Assembly: GCA_027475525.1 (NCBI GenBank)
Contig: JAMWFC010000032.1
Location: forward strand, 1,488,001-1,552,000
From: Macrolepiota albuminosa
Lineage: Eukaryota > Basidiomycota > Agaricomycetes > Agaricales > Agaricaceae
DNA: 64,000 nt
Reading direction: 5' to 3'
Below the pieces are notes generated by a model. The model was not told the DNA's origin, did not search any database, and saw only the letters and a list, made by a program, of their open reading frames with translations. The position numbers and the translations under genes were made by a program. This document shows, piece after piece, positions 33,280-43,630 of this stretch (positions are counted from its first letter, which is position 1; each line of letters opens with the position of its first letter).

Positions 33280-34539
33280 ATGGATAATTACGTTCACGAG
33301 TTGGCTTCTGACTTTGTTCAGAAATTATTTGACACACACATCCCACCCCCTTTTCCTCACATCCAATATTCTATAGGTCATCATCAGATTCAATGCACAT
33401 CATCTTCGGTGACTCCCGTTCTATCGAATTCAATGCAGGCAGACTTTCAACATAGTCAGCATAGGGGTTCAATTGGGTTACCGCACATTAGACATGTTCA
33501 AAGCTTTCAGTATGCTCTCCCACATGGGCCTCGTACTCACCAACTATCTGCTCAATCCAAAATAGTTAAGAGTACGATTTGCAAGGCTTGGAAACCATCG
33601 ACTTCGAAACGTTATTCTTCATCCGTCCGAGAATTCCTTAACTATTGCATCTCTCGACCTAGGCCAATTCCTACGTTTTTGCCCATACCTGAATCGGTTC
33701 TTTGCGATTTTGCAGCTTCTTTTGCAGGAAAGATTGCGGGAGACACTGTGGCAGCCAAATGTGGAGCGATAAGGGCTTGGCACATTCAAAATGGAGTCCC
33801 ATATCTCGGGGGTACACAGCTCAAGTACGTGAACAAAGGCGTCGAAAATCAAAGACCACCATCATCTATTAAGCCACCTCGCCCCCCCGCTACACTTGAC
33901 ATGCTTTTGGCTTTGGAGGATACTATTGACTGGTCATCGTCGATGGATATCTGCGTATATTTTTGCGCAGCCACATGCTTTTGGGCCCAAATACGTTTAG
34001 GCGAATTTTTTACCACTTGCGAGAGTGGTTCAGACCCTAGTTTGTTTCCCAAGTGGTCCGATTTACGTGATCCTAGTTCCTGTAGAGGCTCTCGGGTTTT
34101 ACATTTGCCAAATACAAAAATGGGAGGCAAAAAAGGCGAGGATGTCATACTTTCGAAGCAATCTCTCCTTGACCCTATAGTCGCTCTCGAGATACACAGA
34201 AGGTTCAATTATCTCATTGACGATGATTTGCTCACGACATATATCGCGACGGATGGCAAGCGAGTCCACTTGACGGAACGAAAATTTTTGACTCGTTTAA
34301 ATTCAGTATTCCGTGAAAGAAAATTTCCTCTTATCTCTGGTCACTGTTTACGCATTGGCGGAACCACTCATTTACTTTTGGCCGGTATTCCGCCAGATGT
34401 TGTCAAAGTCTTGGGACGATGGTCTTCGGACGCTTTCTTGCGTTATTGGCGTTCTCTTGAGCTTTTGGCCCCTCTATACCTTGAATTGTTGCGACCTATC
34501 ATGCAGAATGCAGGCATTTTTCTCAATTCCGCTCATTAG
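33280..34539 (+). CDS. Ngaro ORF3, tyrosine recombinase
   Basis: The product would integrate the circular cDNA by site-specific recombination. The first ATG is at 33280; upstream codons include only a GTG at 33262. The catalytic set is present: Arg in AQIRLGEFF (about residue 239), His and Arg in SGHCLRIGG (about 355 and 358), Trp in LGRWSS (about 381) and the nucleophile Tyr in AFLRYWRS (about 389). An N-terminal SAM-like helical domain (TICKAWKPSTSKRYSSSVRE) precedes it, as in other YR retroelements. It begins 115 bp after the RT stop, so expression may depend on reinitiation or splicing. Confidence 0.9.
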   Translation: MDNYVHELASDFVQKLFDTHIPPPFPHIQYSIGHHQIQCTSSSVTPVLSNSMQADFQHSQHRGSIGLPHIRHVQSFQYALPHGPRTHQLSAQSKIVKSTICKAWKPSTSKRYSSSVREFLNYCISRPRPIPTFLPIPESVLCDFAASFAGKIAGDTVAAKCGAIRAWHIQNGVPYLGGTQLKYVNKGVENQRPPSSIKPPRPPATLDMLLALEDTIDWSSSMDICVYFCAATCFWAQIRLGEFFTTCESGSDPSLFPKWSDLRDPSSCRGSRVLHLPNTKMGGKKGEDVILSKQSLLDPIVALEIHRRFNYLIDDDLLTTYIATDGKRVHLTERKFLTRLNSVFRERKFPLISGHCLRIGGTTHLLLAGIPPDVVKVLGRWSSDAFLRYWRSLELLAPLYLELLRPIMQNAGIFLNSAH

Positions 34540-34601
34540 GGGGTTATCTTCTCTTCGTTCCTCTTCTACGATACGCGGCTTCTTGTTTTCGGTGAGGTGT
34601 C

Positions 34602-35316
34602 TGGGTTCTCACTCGTCGATGCCGCATACCCCCTATTGGTGTGACAATTCTTCGGAATTGGACTCAATGCCCAAACTGCATGCGTGTATTTAGGCTAGAT
34701 CTTTACATGATTATTACGGTGCAAAATAAAGTTACTTCCTTTGACTGTATGAAAACCCGAAATGTAAGTTCGCAGGGGGGAGAGTAACGGAAGGAATGCG
34801 AGACGCGTTTTGGGTCGAGTGTCACAGTCACACTCCTTCGAACATCTTGTATTGTTACCGTCATCTCTACTGTACACGTAGAGTTTTGAATCACCCACCC
34901 TTCCTCTCCCTATTTCTGGCATATCTTTTGTTTATATTTTGGGACACTTTATGCTCAATTAACTTGAGTTCATCATTCTCAACTTTGCATCCTATATCAA
35001 TTATAATTTCCTATAACATCAATCATTATCCATTTTATAATGTTCGAACTAATCATAAGAGTTCATTATAGCGATTCATGTTTCTTTTCATTACAGTCAT
35101 AATCCGTTACGATCATGTTTAGCTAGTCTATATATCAGCATGTTTGCGACATCTATGGGTTCTCACTCGTCGATGCCGCATACCCCCTATTGGTGTGACA
35201 ATTCTTCGGAATTGGACTCAATGCCCAAACTGCATGCGTGTATTTAGGCTAGATCTTTACATGATTATTACGGTGCAAAATAAAGTTACTTCCTTTGACT
35301 GTATGAAAACCCGAAA
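34602..35316 (+). repeat. Ngaro right-end repeats B1-A2 and B2
   Basis: B1 is 34602-34762, A2 is 34757-34893 (sharing the CCGAAA junction with B1), and B2 is 35156-35316. B1 and B2 match over 161 bp without a difference. The 262 bp between A2 and B2 (34894-35155) is AT-rich, non-coding and not repeated elsewhere in the window. Confidence 0.9.
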
Positions 35317-36441
35317 GTGTTGCCGTTTGGTGCGTGATCCGCATATGATCGTCGTCCGCGAGGCTCGAGTTTTAGATGCAAATTCCTTGGCGCGAAAATT
35401 GCCCCGGCTCCTTTTGACTTCAATATTTTGTTAGACAGCCACGGTTTGGCTGTAGTTAGACCAGTAAGCATCGTCAAACTCTGTACTATCTACGATATCT
35501 GGGGACGCGTAACCCGGTGAAAAATCAAAACACAACTCCTTCTATTGTTTCCTAATGTCCACGGTTGAACTGTATCGACATGGACGTTGAGAGTATATTC
35601 ATGGGCCCCAAGAATCTAGATGTGGTGCAGCAAATCAAATTCCACGCCCAACAATTTCTTAATGTGGAGAATAGGATAAAAAGGACATATGCACTATGAC
35701 CTGTTCCTGCTTGATCTTCCTTCACATTTAATCTGGTATCTGGCTCCCTACGTTCTTCCTTTCCTCAAGCAGTGAATAGTGTGCTCCTCCCCTTTTATGT
35801 GGCGCAGATAGGGGTGAGCAACCAGTCTTGGCCCGATTCCGCCCGTCGATATTTATGTCTGAACTACAGCGCGAATAAGTGTTTGAAGTTGAGAAAGCAT
35901 TCATGAACTCGGAATCGCCACAATAATGAAACTCTGACTCTTACAGTTTCAATATCCTGATTAAAGACTGTGTCCAATACAATCCATAAATTTGTTCAGC
36001 TACAGTACGCACAAGTGGTCTTCTGGCCAAGGATTTTGATCAAGCCACTTGTGACGCTACCATAACTCGTTATGTTTCAGTGATTCACTTGTACTCCGAC
36101 CGTCTCTCTGATTATCCTGACATTCGAGTGATATGAGCTGCATTGAGTGAATTCGGTCACACTCTGGCTGGACTCGACCGCTGAGACAAGCATTGCATCT
36201 TTTGGGTAACCCGCATGCTCCAAGAGAATGTCCTTGTCCGGTTTTGGAAAGAAATGTCACAGTTCAGCAAGTGAAGTAGAGTTGGATCATGTGCACGCAA
36301 TCCTCGTCAACCTGAGGATTGCTTTATCAAAAAGAATCTAACTTCATGTATCCTGAAGCATTGTTATGACTCGTATGATTGTAAGGATGTGTTAAGCGAT
36401 TTGATCCGGTTGGTCAGTACCTTCACACCTTTGGAACCCTC
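35317..36441. other. Intergenic stretch, no gene seen
   Basis: This is the right flank of the Ngaro element and the downstream side of the OTC gene. Open frames are short and without family resemblance. I see no RNA gene or ordered repeat. Confidence 0.4.
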
Positions 36442-37685
36442 TCAGGGTTCCTCGACGGAAATATTCCATTTTCCAAATAGCAAGCTACATCATGATTCAG
36501 TAAAAAAGACGCTGATGAATAAATGTAGAAGGTGACGCACTCAAAAGCGGCCATGATCGTCCATTTTCGGTTGTCTGCTTCATTGAAGACAAGTGATCGC
36601 TTGCCGTAAAAGACTTCGTCGTCGACCTCATCAGGTTTCCGGGGCAAGCAATGCAAGAATATCCAGTCTGGGTTGGCACCACCTGCTTTGCAGAGCTCTT
36701 CGGTTACCTGATACCCTTCAAAGGCCTTAAGCCTCTCAGCCTTCTCGGCCTCCTGACCCATTGAGATCCTGCCAATTGTCAATCTAAACCCAATTTTCAG
36801 ATAGGTAGAACGAACCAAGTATCCGTAACCACTACGTCGGCACCGCAGACAGCTTCTTTAGGATCAGTACCCCACCAGATGCCTTTGTCGCACCCGAGTT
36901 CAATGACACGATTCCAGACTTCAGGTGGCGCGCGGTACTGTGGCGGACTTGCAACACGAAGCGTATGTCCCAGTCGTGGGTACGTGACGAGCATGTCATG
37001 CAGTACGTTAGCAGAGTCGCCGACGTAGGCAACGGTCAAAGGTCGCAGGTCAGGCAATGTATGGCCTCTTTCCAGCCGGTCTGTTGGTATGGGTTTCGGA
37101 GCAGACGCAGCGTCTGGATTAGGTAAGGCAAAGCGATGCGCATTCTCGTGTAGCGTCAGGAGGTCTGCGAGGATTTGGGTTGGATGCCAAAGAGAAGAAA
37201 GGGCGTTGAGCACGGGTACTGGGGAATGTAGTGCCAATTCCTGAGAGGAAGCGTTAGTTCCGTCCAGAGAAGTCGCGTTCGTGTGAATGTACCTCTATCT
37301 CCTTGTGCTCTCCGACACGAGCAAAAATGCCTTGACACATGCCACCAATGACACGAACAGAGTCTCTCACATTCTCGTTGACCCCTAGTTGAATGTCCTC
37401 TTTACCAAGAAAAAGAGCTTGTCCACCGAGAAGCGATGCTCCAGTTTCTGCTGCAAGCCGAGTACGAGTACTTCGTTTGGAGAAAAGCAGAGCAATAGTC
37501 TTGTTGAACAAGGATTGGGAGGGTAGACGCAGTTTCACCTGCTTTTTGGCTTTTAGTGAGCCTTGAGGTTCTAACCATGGAAGTGAGGTATGCTTGAGGG
37601 TAAGGGAGTGTTTCAGGAGACGCTGAATTTGGGGAACACTAAGGTCCGCAAGAGTCATCAGGTGAGGAACAGTTCGAGCCGCCAT
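36442..37685 (-). CDS. ARG3: Ornithine carbamoyltransferase, 4 exons
   Basis: The enzyme makes citrulline from ornithine and carbamoyl phosphate in arginine synthesis. Exons are 37685-37293, 37240-36816, 36768-36541 and 36484-36442, giving 362 residues. Conserved sites include the carbamoyl-phosphate loop STRTR (residues 72-76), [14 protein letters not shown], and the ornithine-site HCLP. The last exon is tiny and restores the family C-terminus (FDLLFGKWN); without it the frame runs into unrelated sequence. Only about seven residues precede the conserved core, so a long mitochondrial presequence is not evident; the compartment is uncertain. Intron 2 uses a less common GTTCGT donor. Confidence 0.95.
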
Positions 37686-37843
37686 GACGTGGGGAGGTTA
37701 TGATGAACAGGCAACTCAGAGTCAGAAACGAAACTTTTTATTCAAAATTATAGCACGTGACCACGAGGGCGCGTCAATCTCAAATGGCCCGGATCAGCGC
37801 CTCCAAGCCGGTCTTCCTGGGCCTTCCAAGGGGAAATTAAGCA

Positions 37844-38074
37844 TCAAGCTACTGTGGTCGATATTTCCATTCTATAAGTACTGTTCCCTTGTCTGCCATG
37901 CCAGTACAACAATCGGTTCTTGGTCCTAACCATTTCGCTCATAAGGGCTCCGTACGCCTGAGGTGTTTCCAGGGATTCAATCCCCCGCCGTAGGAAAATG
38001 ACTAATTCTTCCAGTTCCTGAACTCGAGAATCAGCGACGATGTTCTCATTTACGCTAAGTGTCATTGTGTCCAA
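37844..38074 (-). pseudogene. Fragment resembling the coiled-coil tail of the membrane protein
   Basis: A 76-codon frame contains VQELEELVIFLRRGIESLE, similar in sequence and position to RELEQVILSLRQEIGE in the cytoplasmic tail of the membrane protein at 23289-24973. No ectodomain or membrane segment is found upstream, so it is probably an orphan last exon. The similarity is short and could be convergent coiled-coil composition. Confidence 0.3.
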
Positions 38075-38190
38075 ACACTCAGGTAAGTTGGATCATCACG
38101 TCTCAGTTGAGACGTCTTACTGCTATTCAACGGAGTCGAATTTGGATTTAGTTCCTTGTTTACCAAATCTTCGAAAATTCCACCGGAAGT

Positions 38191-38345
38191 GTTTGTTCAA
38201 TGAGAGAGATCTAGATATAAAAGCCGATGAGACTAAATCTGGGACAGTGGAACCAAGTTACCACCAAGTTTGTTCAATGAGAGAGATCTAGATATAAAAG
38301 CCGATGAGACTAAATCTGGGACAGTGGAACCAAGTTACCACCAAG
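38191..38345. repeat. Exact 77-bp tandem duplication 4
   Basis: The unit 38191-38267 recurs identically from 38268, with one further chance match. It lies in non-coding sequence. Confidence 0.9.
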
Positions 38346-38706
38346 AGGACTGGATCTCATCAAGTAGTGAATAACTAGTAGTGTTCGTTACGAAGTCCTA
38401 TTATAAAGGTCGATGTTTGCAAGCAGCTGTAACGATGGTCGGGGATGGTTGGTTGATGGATTTGGAGCGAATGATTTGTGGTCATGGATTCAAGGAAGAC
38501 TGCGGCAGAGGCTTGATATTGTCACTGGCGAGACTGGAAGAACCGATTTGTGGAGGACACACATATTTCACAGCTGTATAATAAAGACGGAATGCTTACA
38601 GTCTGAACGAGGCGGACAGGTTGTCAGTGACGAAGTGCAACAGATATCTGGGGGTAAGTCTTATAATTAGCTAGGTAGAGATATAATATAAATTTTGCTG
38701 GTATGT

Positions 38707-40707
38707 TCATGCATATGAACGCTTCAGCTCGTCATAGATCGAAAATCCAAGCCGTCTCTGAGTTTTAGTCGCTTTCCTCCCTCCCGTCTGCTTCTGCTCC
38801 TGACACACAAAGCTTTCCGGCGCCCCTTCCCAATCATCAAGTACATATTCCTTCCCATCCTGTCTGCTGTCCTCTCCATCTCCGAATAGATCTTGTGCAA
38901 GCTGCGTATGACTCACACCAGCATACGTCGTCACACATCGTGGATTAACTAGTATCCTTGCGGGACGGAAGTCTGAATTAGGTATTGTTAATCGTGGTGC
39001 ATCGACGGGGGCAGGAACGTCCTCGCCGCCCTCTTCCACAGGAATGGCATCGTAATCCGAACCGGCATTGGCATCGGGATCCACCGGTGCAGCACCCTGC
39101 CTTTTCTCCACATCGATATTCGCCATCAGCGGGTCATGCGCCGCAACGTCCACTAAATTCCGACGGTGAACATGAGACTCGCCCCGAACCTGATCCATCT
39201 CCTCCATTGCATCGTGTGCAGAATGAACCCACAAATCACGACAGAACCATGCCTGGGAGCTGTCAAGACACGGCGCATCTGGCGCTCGCACTGGCATGCC
39301 TTCAGCTCTGGTAAGGTTATGGAAACCTGTTCCTGCGCGGTAACGAAGACCTCGATAGTATGACTGCGCTGGGTCGACGACGTGAGTCCCTGCCTCGCAG
39401 CAGAAAACTTGGAAGGGGAGGTGTTGGGAATAACGGGCTGCGCCGAGCTGGTCGCGGGGCGGTACAGCTCCTTCATCTTTTGCGGAGGATCGGGATTGGC
39501 GGAACTGGTCGCCCTCAATGTCACGTGTACGCCATCTACGCGGAGTGAGTTGTAATACACTTATACTTTGACAAGACATACCGGTCAGAGAAAATGAAGA
39601 AACCATTATGTTCGGCCCAATCCATACCACACACCATAGCCGCCTCATTCGCGAAGCTAACCTTGATCGTCTCCAAAATGTCGTTGGGGCATGTGAAGCC
39701 TTTAAGCCATACAACACGCGCAAAACGAATCCCTCGTTTCCTATCGAGCTCGTGTAACGGTTCGAGTGCCAGGTTACGCATGTGGGCTTCTTCCAATGGA
39801 TAATACGCGGCAGACGGATCACTCGTCATGCCAGGCACACGACGGATACGGAAGGGAACTCCAAGAAGAATAAGTACGGCTTCGCACAAGTCTGTCAGGG
39901 TCTCTGTCGAGTCTGAGGAATCGTAATCAAGCATGGACACGAAAAGATTGAAGGACCCGAGACGTTTAGCCATTTGAACTATGACTGCGAGTTGGTCGAC
40001 GAGGAAGTGGTCAGCACTGTGAATGACGATGGCGATGTAGTATAGGTGGTCGGCACGTATAAGGTCGTCGTAGGCCTCTTCTGTGTGTTTGTTTTGCCCA
40101 AAGGGACGAACTAGGGTAGGGCAGTTGGCCGCGACCCAGCCGTTTAATGATACTCTTCTGTGTGTTTGTTTTGCCCAAAGGGACGAACTAGGGTAGGGCA
40201 GTTGGCCGCGACCCAGCCGTTTAATGATAGAGCTGGTCGATTGAACTCACAACGTGCTGTGCATCCATAGCGGCTGTTTCGCGGTTCGTTATGCTGTTTA
40301 ATAGGTAAGATGAGTGGTAGCAGAGTAAATGTGTAACGCACCTAGGTGAAAAACGGTCCCACCAATCCTGCGCTCCATCCAGTATGACCTGACCAAGAAG
40401 GTCACCCCGCTCGTCGCGCCCCATACGAGCCTGGAGAAACTTGTGTTTGTGAACATTTAACGATTTGTCTGGGCGTGTGGCACGTTCAATGATGTTGTGT
40501 CCTTGGATTTCTTGTTCGTATGCGGCATATTCCGGAGTTGGAGGGGAGTAAAAGAGATAACGAATGAGGAAAAGTGTCCTTGGATTTCTTGTTCGTATGC
40601 GGCATATTCCGGAGTTGGAGGGGAGTAAAAGAGATAACGAATGAGGAAAAGAAGGCGGCGCCAGCCAGGAGACGAGAGAGACTGCGACGGCGATAAGAAA
40701 GTACCAT
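38707..40707 (-). CDS. GT69 / CAP59-type mannosyltransferase, broken by two duplications
   Basis: The family includes the Cryptococcus capsule proteins Cap59 and Cmt1 and acts in the secretory pathway on glycans. Reading minus, the last two exons are ~40273-39582 and 39535-38707; an upstream exon ends at 40342 (GTGCGT donor). Family features are IRADHLYYIAIVIHSADHFL, a nucleotide-sugar-like FNLFVSMLDYDSSDSTETL, a Leu-rich VLILLGVPFRI, ARVVWLKGFTCPNDILETI and CGMDWAE, then WRTRDIEGD. A membrane-anchor-like stretch (RRLLFLIRYLFY) starts the protein. Two exact 77-bp duplications (40076-40229 and 40497-40650) shift the frame; with one copy of each the frame is continuous through both sites. The start codon is unresolved: the ATG at 40707 is one base out of frame with the conserved part. 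Confidence 0.75.
40076..40229. repeat. Exact 77-bp tandem duplication 5 (in GT69 coding sequence)
   Basis: Bases 40076-40152 equal 40153-40229. The duplication inserts 77 bp in an exon; with a single copy the residues NKHTEE join directly to AYDDLIRADH, the family-like sequence. Confidence 0.95.
40497..40651. repeat. Exact 77-bp tandem duplication 6 (in GT69 coding sequence)
   Basis: Bases 40497-40573 equal 40574-40650. With a single copy, the frame reads from YEQEIQGH straight into NIIERATRPDKSL; with two copies it is out of frame. Confidence 0.95.
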
Positions 40708-40983
40708 GATATCTTAAGCTAGTGACATGCAAATGAAGGGCCGTCGAGAATAGGGAAATGCGAGGCAACTTGTTGTGCCGGCGGGTTGAGCTCACACGAG
40801 GAAGACTGAAATGAAAAGTTTAGTTGTTAGTTGAAGGACATAAATGATGTCCGCTTGTCCTTCTACTCGCCGTACGTGTGCCGTGATCCTCGGCGATTTT
40901 CATGATGATCTGAAGGGTCGCCCTAAATTTCCTCCCAGGAGCCATTGGCGAAGAGATAAGACGAGTTTTTGTCTCACTCTATC

Positions 40984-41138
40984 GGGGATCATGTCGTCCA
41001 ACTTCACTGACTCCACAAGTACAATTAATACCATTCATCATGCTTCTGCCTAATTCTGCTGGGGATCATGTCGTCCAACTTCACTGACTCCACAAGTACA
41101 ATTAATACCATTCATCATGCTTCTGCCTAATTCTGCTG
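40984..41138. repeat. Exact 77-bp tandem duplication 7
   Basis: Bases 40984-41060 recur identically from 41061, with one additional chance match. It lies in non-coding sequence. Confidence 0.9.
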
Positions 41139-41849
41139 CTATGTCCAAAAATCTGCGGCATCTGTAGTTGCGTGTTCTGACACAGTTTGGATATCAACGA
41201 TGGAGCCAAGTTCTTACTCCTTTGATCGACGAATTATTGAAGACTATTCATCCTTTCAAGTTGATCAAGTATATAAGAGATGTTGACTAGCTATAGCATG
41301 GCGCGCGCGAAAGTAGAAGATTATGTTGCAAAATTCTCTTCCTACGCCACTTATAATCTGCCGCAATGGCGACAATAATCAATGGCAATCAAGCCCACTG
41401 AGCCATTTTATCTGTATAAGACTCCTGGATTGCAGAGGTGTTACCTGTCAATAGGGTGCCGATATCTTGTCAGCTTTTCAGATACGTACTGTTCAAATTT
41501 ATACCGTCCATCCTCACTGATCCCCCAATTACAGGGACGTATCAATGGCTCTATCCTGATTGGGATACCGTAGACTGACAGTATTTATGGTCAAATACAA
41601 GCAGATTCTTTTCACCCATGGCCAAGACCCAGCTTTCCAGGTTGTGCTCATGGTCTCATCAACGGACTGGGTCAATGTTACGCTAGAGACAAACAGCTAG
41701 TTAACAATGGCTTAAGTAGCATTGTCACTTTGGCCTAGTGACCAGGTTTGAGTCACGTAATTTATATTAAGTAGTTACCTGATCTAGCCCTTATCCACAC
41801 ACCCCCCCTTATAATAATCAAACAGCTTTGACTTTTATGAATAGGATCA

Positions 41850-42055
41850 TTCACTGCTGATACTGGAAAGTGTTTCCAGTGGAAAAAGTGTAAAAGAAAG
41901 CTGTTATGCTATTTCTGGTGTATCAATTTCCCACAAAAAAAGTCATTCAACAAAGGAAAGTGCCTTTTTCTTTTGAAAATTGGCACATTGGAAATTGCAT
42001 GACGGCTTTCTTTTCTAATTTTTCCAATGGAAACACAATCTGGTGCCAGCAGTGA
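41850..42055. mobile_element. Foldback / MITE-like inverted repeat, ~200 bp
   Basis: The left arm (~41850-41912, starting TCACTGCTGATACTGG) and right arm (~41995-42055) are inverted copies over about 60 bp with roughly 80% identity. Both contain GTGTTTCCA..TGGAAAAA and AAGAAAGC. The centre is ~80 bp without coding potential. This is the architecture of a non-autonomous DNA element; I could not identify a clear target duplication or transposase family. Confidence 0.55.
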
Positions 42056-42264
42056 TTACTTACGTTGATGCCAATGATGAGCAGGTGTTGGGAGCTGTAA
42101 GTAGATGTGTGATTATGTGACCCGTTTATATGTTATTCATTGAAATTACACTACTCTCCTTGACTATTCCCTAGTACTCTTTGTATAATATAGTTAGGGA
42201 GCTTCCTTGCAATTGAGGAGACTTAGTTTCACCGCTCGATCAGTGTGCTGCGACCTGGATGGAC

Positions 42265-42269
42265 AAAAA
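42265..42269 (-). terminator. Pol III terminator of tRNA-Ile
   Basis: Five T residues on the minus strand lie 8 nt after the tRNA 3' end, the usual RNA polymerase III stop signal. Confidence 0.7.
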
Positions 42270-42277
42270 GGATAGAG

Positions 42278-42351
42278 TGGCCAACGTGGGGATCGAACCC
42301 AAGACCTTCGCGTTATTAGCACGACGCTCTAACCAGCTGAGCTAGTCGGCC
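42278..42351 (-). tRNA. tRNA-Ile (anticodon AAU)
   Basis: The 74-nt minus-strand sequence folds as a cloverleaf. The acceptor GGCCGAC pairs with GTTGGCC, the D-arm is AGCTCAGCTGGTTAGAGC, the anticodon loop is CTAATAA (anticodon AAU), and the T-arm includes GGTTCGATCC. The discriminator base is A. There is no intron. A TTTTT run on the minus strand at 42269-42265 is the likely Pol III terminator. Confidence 0.95.
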
Positions 42352-43630
42352 ATGGAAACCATTTATTTGCCAAACAACCACTCTGCAGCAAGCCTTACCG
42401 TCAAACAGGATACTATGAGACGTCGATGGAGCGACGAGAAAGGTGAGGAAGGAGGCCGAGTCTTCGAATGAGTTGAAGTGCGGATCATACAGTTGTTGAG
42501 AGTGTGGAGATGATGTAAGTCCTCCATTTTTCATGTCCATAACCCAACTATGATGTATCCGTAGCAAGTCCCACAAACTACAAACTTGACAAACCACTAT
42601 TAACAAGAGAAAATAGTCGAATTCTCAATTCTGTCAAGGGATTGCTTTTCCATGCGTGACACAAACAGTATGGTGACTCATTTCATACCTGACCCTTGTT
42701 CAAGCCGGTGTTCAAATGTCTATTAAAGACATTTCCTATTCCGTCCTTTTGTGTGTTTTCCTGCATGGTCGCACTCCTCAACTTACGAGTCATTTTATCA
42801 CACACTGGTCATAGGTTCTGTCTTTAATGAGGCGTCAGGCGTGGTTGTCGACTTGGGATCGTCATATTGTCCTTGATTGTAGATCATGTTATACTCATCG
42901 TCTGATTGTCCGGCAGACCGTCCACCCAGATGCCTCCAATCTGTGGGCAGTAATTTATCGATCAATGAGCCACTGGGTTGTGTACACGTTTTTCAATGTT
43001 CTATTTCGACGCTTCCGCCTATCCGATTTTCTTGGTTTGCCGGTGAGGAAGATCCCTTTATCTTTCTTTTATCTGTGTGTCCAAGCGCCTCGTGATATCT
43101 CTTATCGATACTGCTTGTGAAACGATCTCAATAGACTCTAATATCCTGACCAAGGGTCTTCAAGAGATTTATCATACTCTACAACATATCCCGCATATTT
43201 CTAAGAAGGATTTGGATCGCGACAACCACGGACCCTCAAGTTGATGGCGTAAGAGAACGCTCTGTCTGGGCACGTTTGAACAGGTTGTACTTTGCGGTGA
43301 ACACCTATCATCACCGCTACTGCATTCACGCGTCTCAATCGAAATTCGACAATACCTTAGACACGGTGATGGTCGCATTGTAAGCCACACGCTTACAGAT
43401 GGTAGGGCTTTATGTTGGTCGCCGCCCGGATGAGTTTCGGACTATTAACAGCGCAGTCATCTCGGGACAAACGATCATGTTCCTGGTAAACGGGGTTATG
43501 ATCTTCATTCGTCGTGAGGTACTTTAGGCTTGCGGGTCCTCGTGATTACGGAGTTAGAGCCAGAATCTGAACAAGGGGTTTCCTTATTATATCAGCTCGA
43601 TGTGTTCCATAGCTTTGCTGATCTAACGTC

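Larger units (their letters stand above)
29365..35316 (+). mobile_element. Ngaro-type YR retrotransposon, apparently intact
   Basis: The element has split direct repeats instead of LTRs: A1 (29365-29501) at the left, then three open frames (gag; RT/RNase H; tyrosine recombinase), then B1 (34602-34762) running into A2 (34757-34893) and, after a 262-bp unique stretch, B2 (35156-35316). A1 and A2 differ at one of 137 bases, and B1 and B2 are identical over 161 bp. No frame is broken. Tyrosine-recombinase retrotransposons (DIRS order) integrate by recombination rather than with a DDE integrase and so make no target duplication; the A1-B1-A2-B2 arrangement is the known Ngaro/PAT layout. High repeat identity and intact frames indicate a recent insertion. 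Confidence 0.85.
37686..38706. other. Intergenic stretch with a 77-bp duplication and a tail-like fragment
   Basis: It contains the exact tandem duplication at 38191-38345 and, on the minus strand, a short remnant (38074-37844) resembling the coiled-coil tail of the membrane protein at 23.3 kb. No other gene is supported. Confidence 0.4.
40708..43630. other. Intergenic stretch with tRNA, foldback element and a 77-bp duplication
   Basis: Apart from the tRNA, the foldback and the duplication listed separately, I see no supported gene. A 97-codon plus frame at 42827-43120 is open but unrecognised and has no clear splice partners. Confidence 0.4.

Noticed and set aside
34757..34893. A-repeat copies as LTRs of a conventional retrotransposon
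   Set aside because: No TG...CA ends, primer-binding site or DDE integrase is present; the tyrosine recombinase and the B1/B2 repeats identify split direct repeats instead.
42316..42606. 96-codon minus-strand frame ending in GRLAQLVRASC
   Set aside because: Its end is the tRNA-Ile sequence read as protein; this is a well-known artefact of translated tRNA genes.
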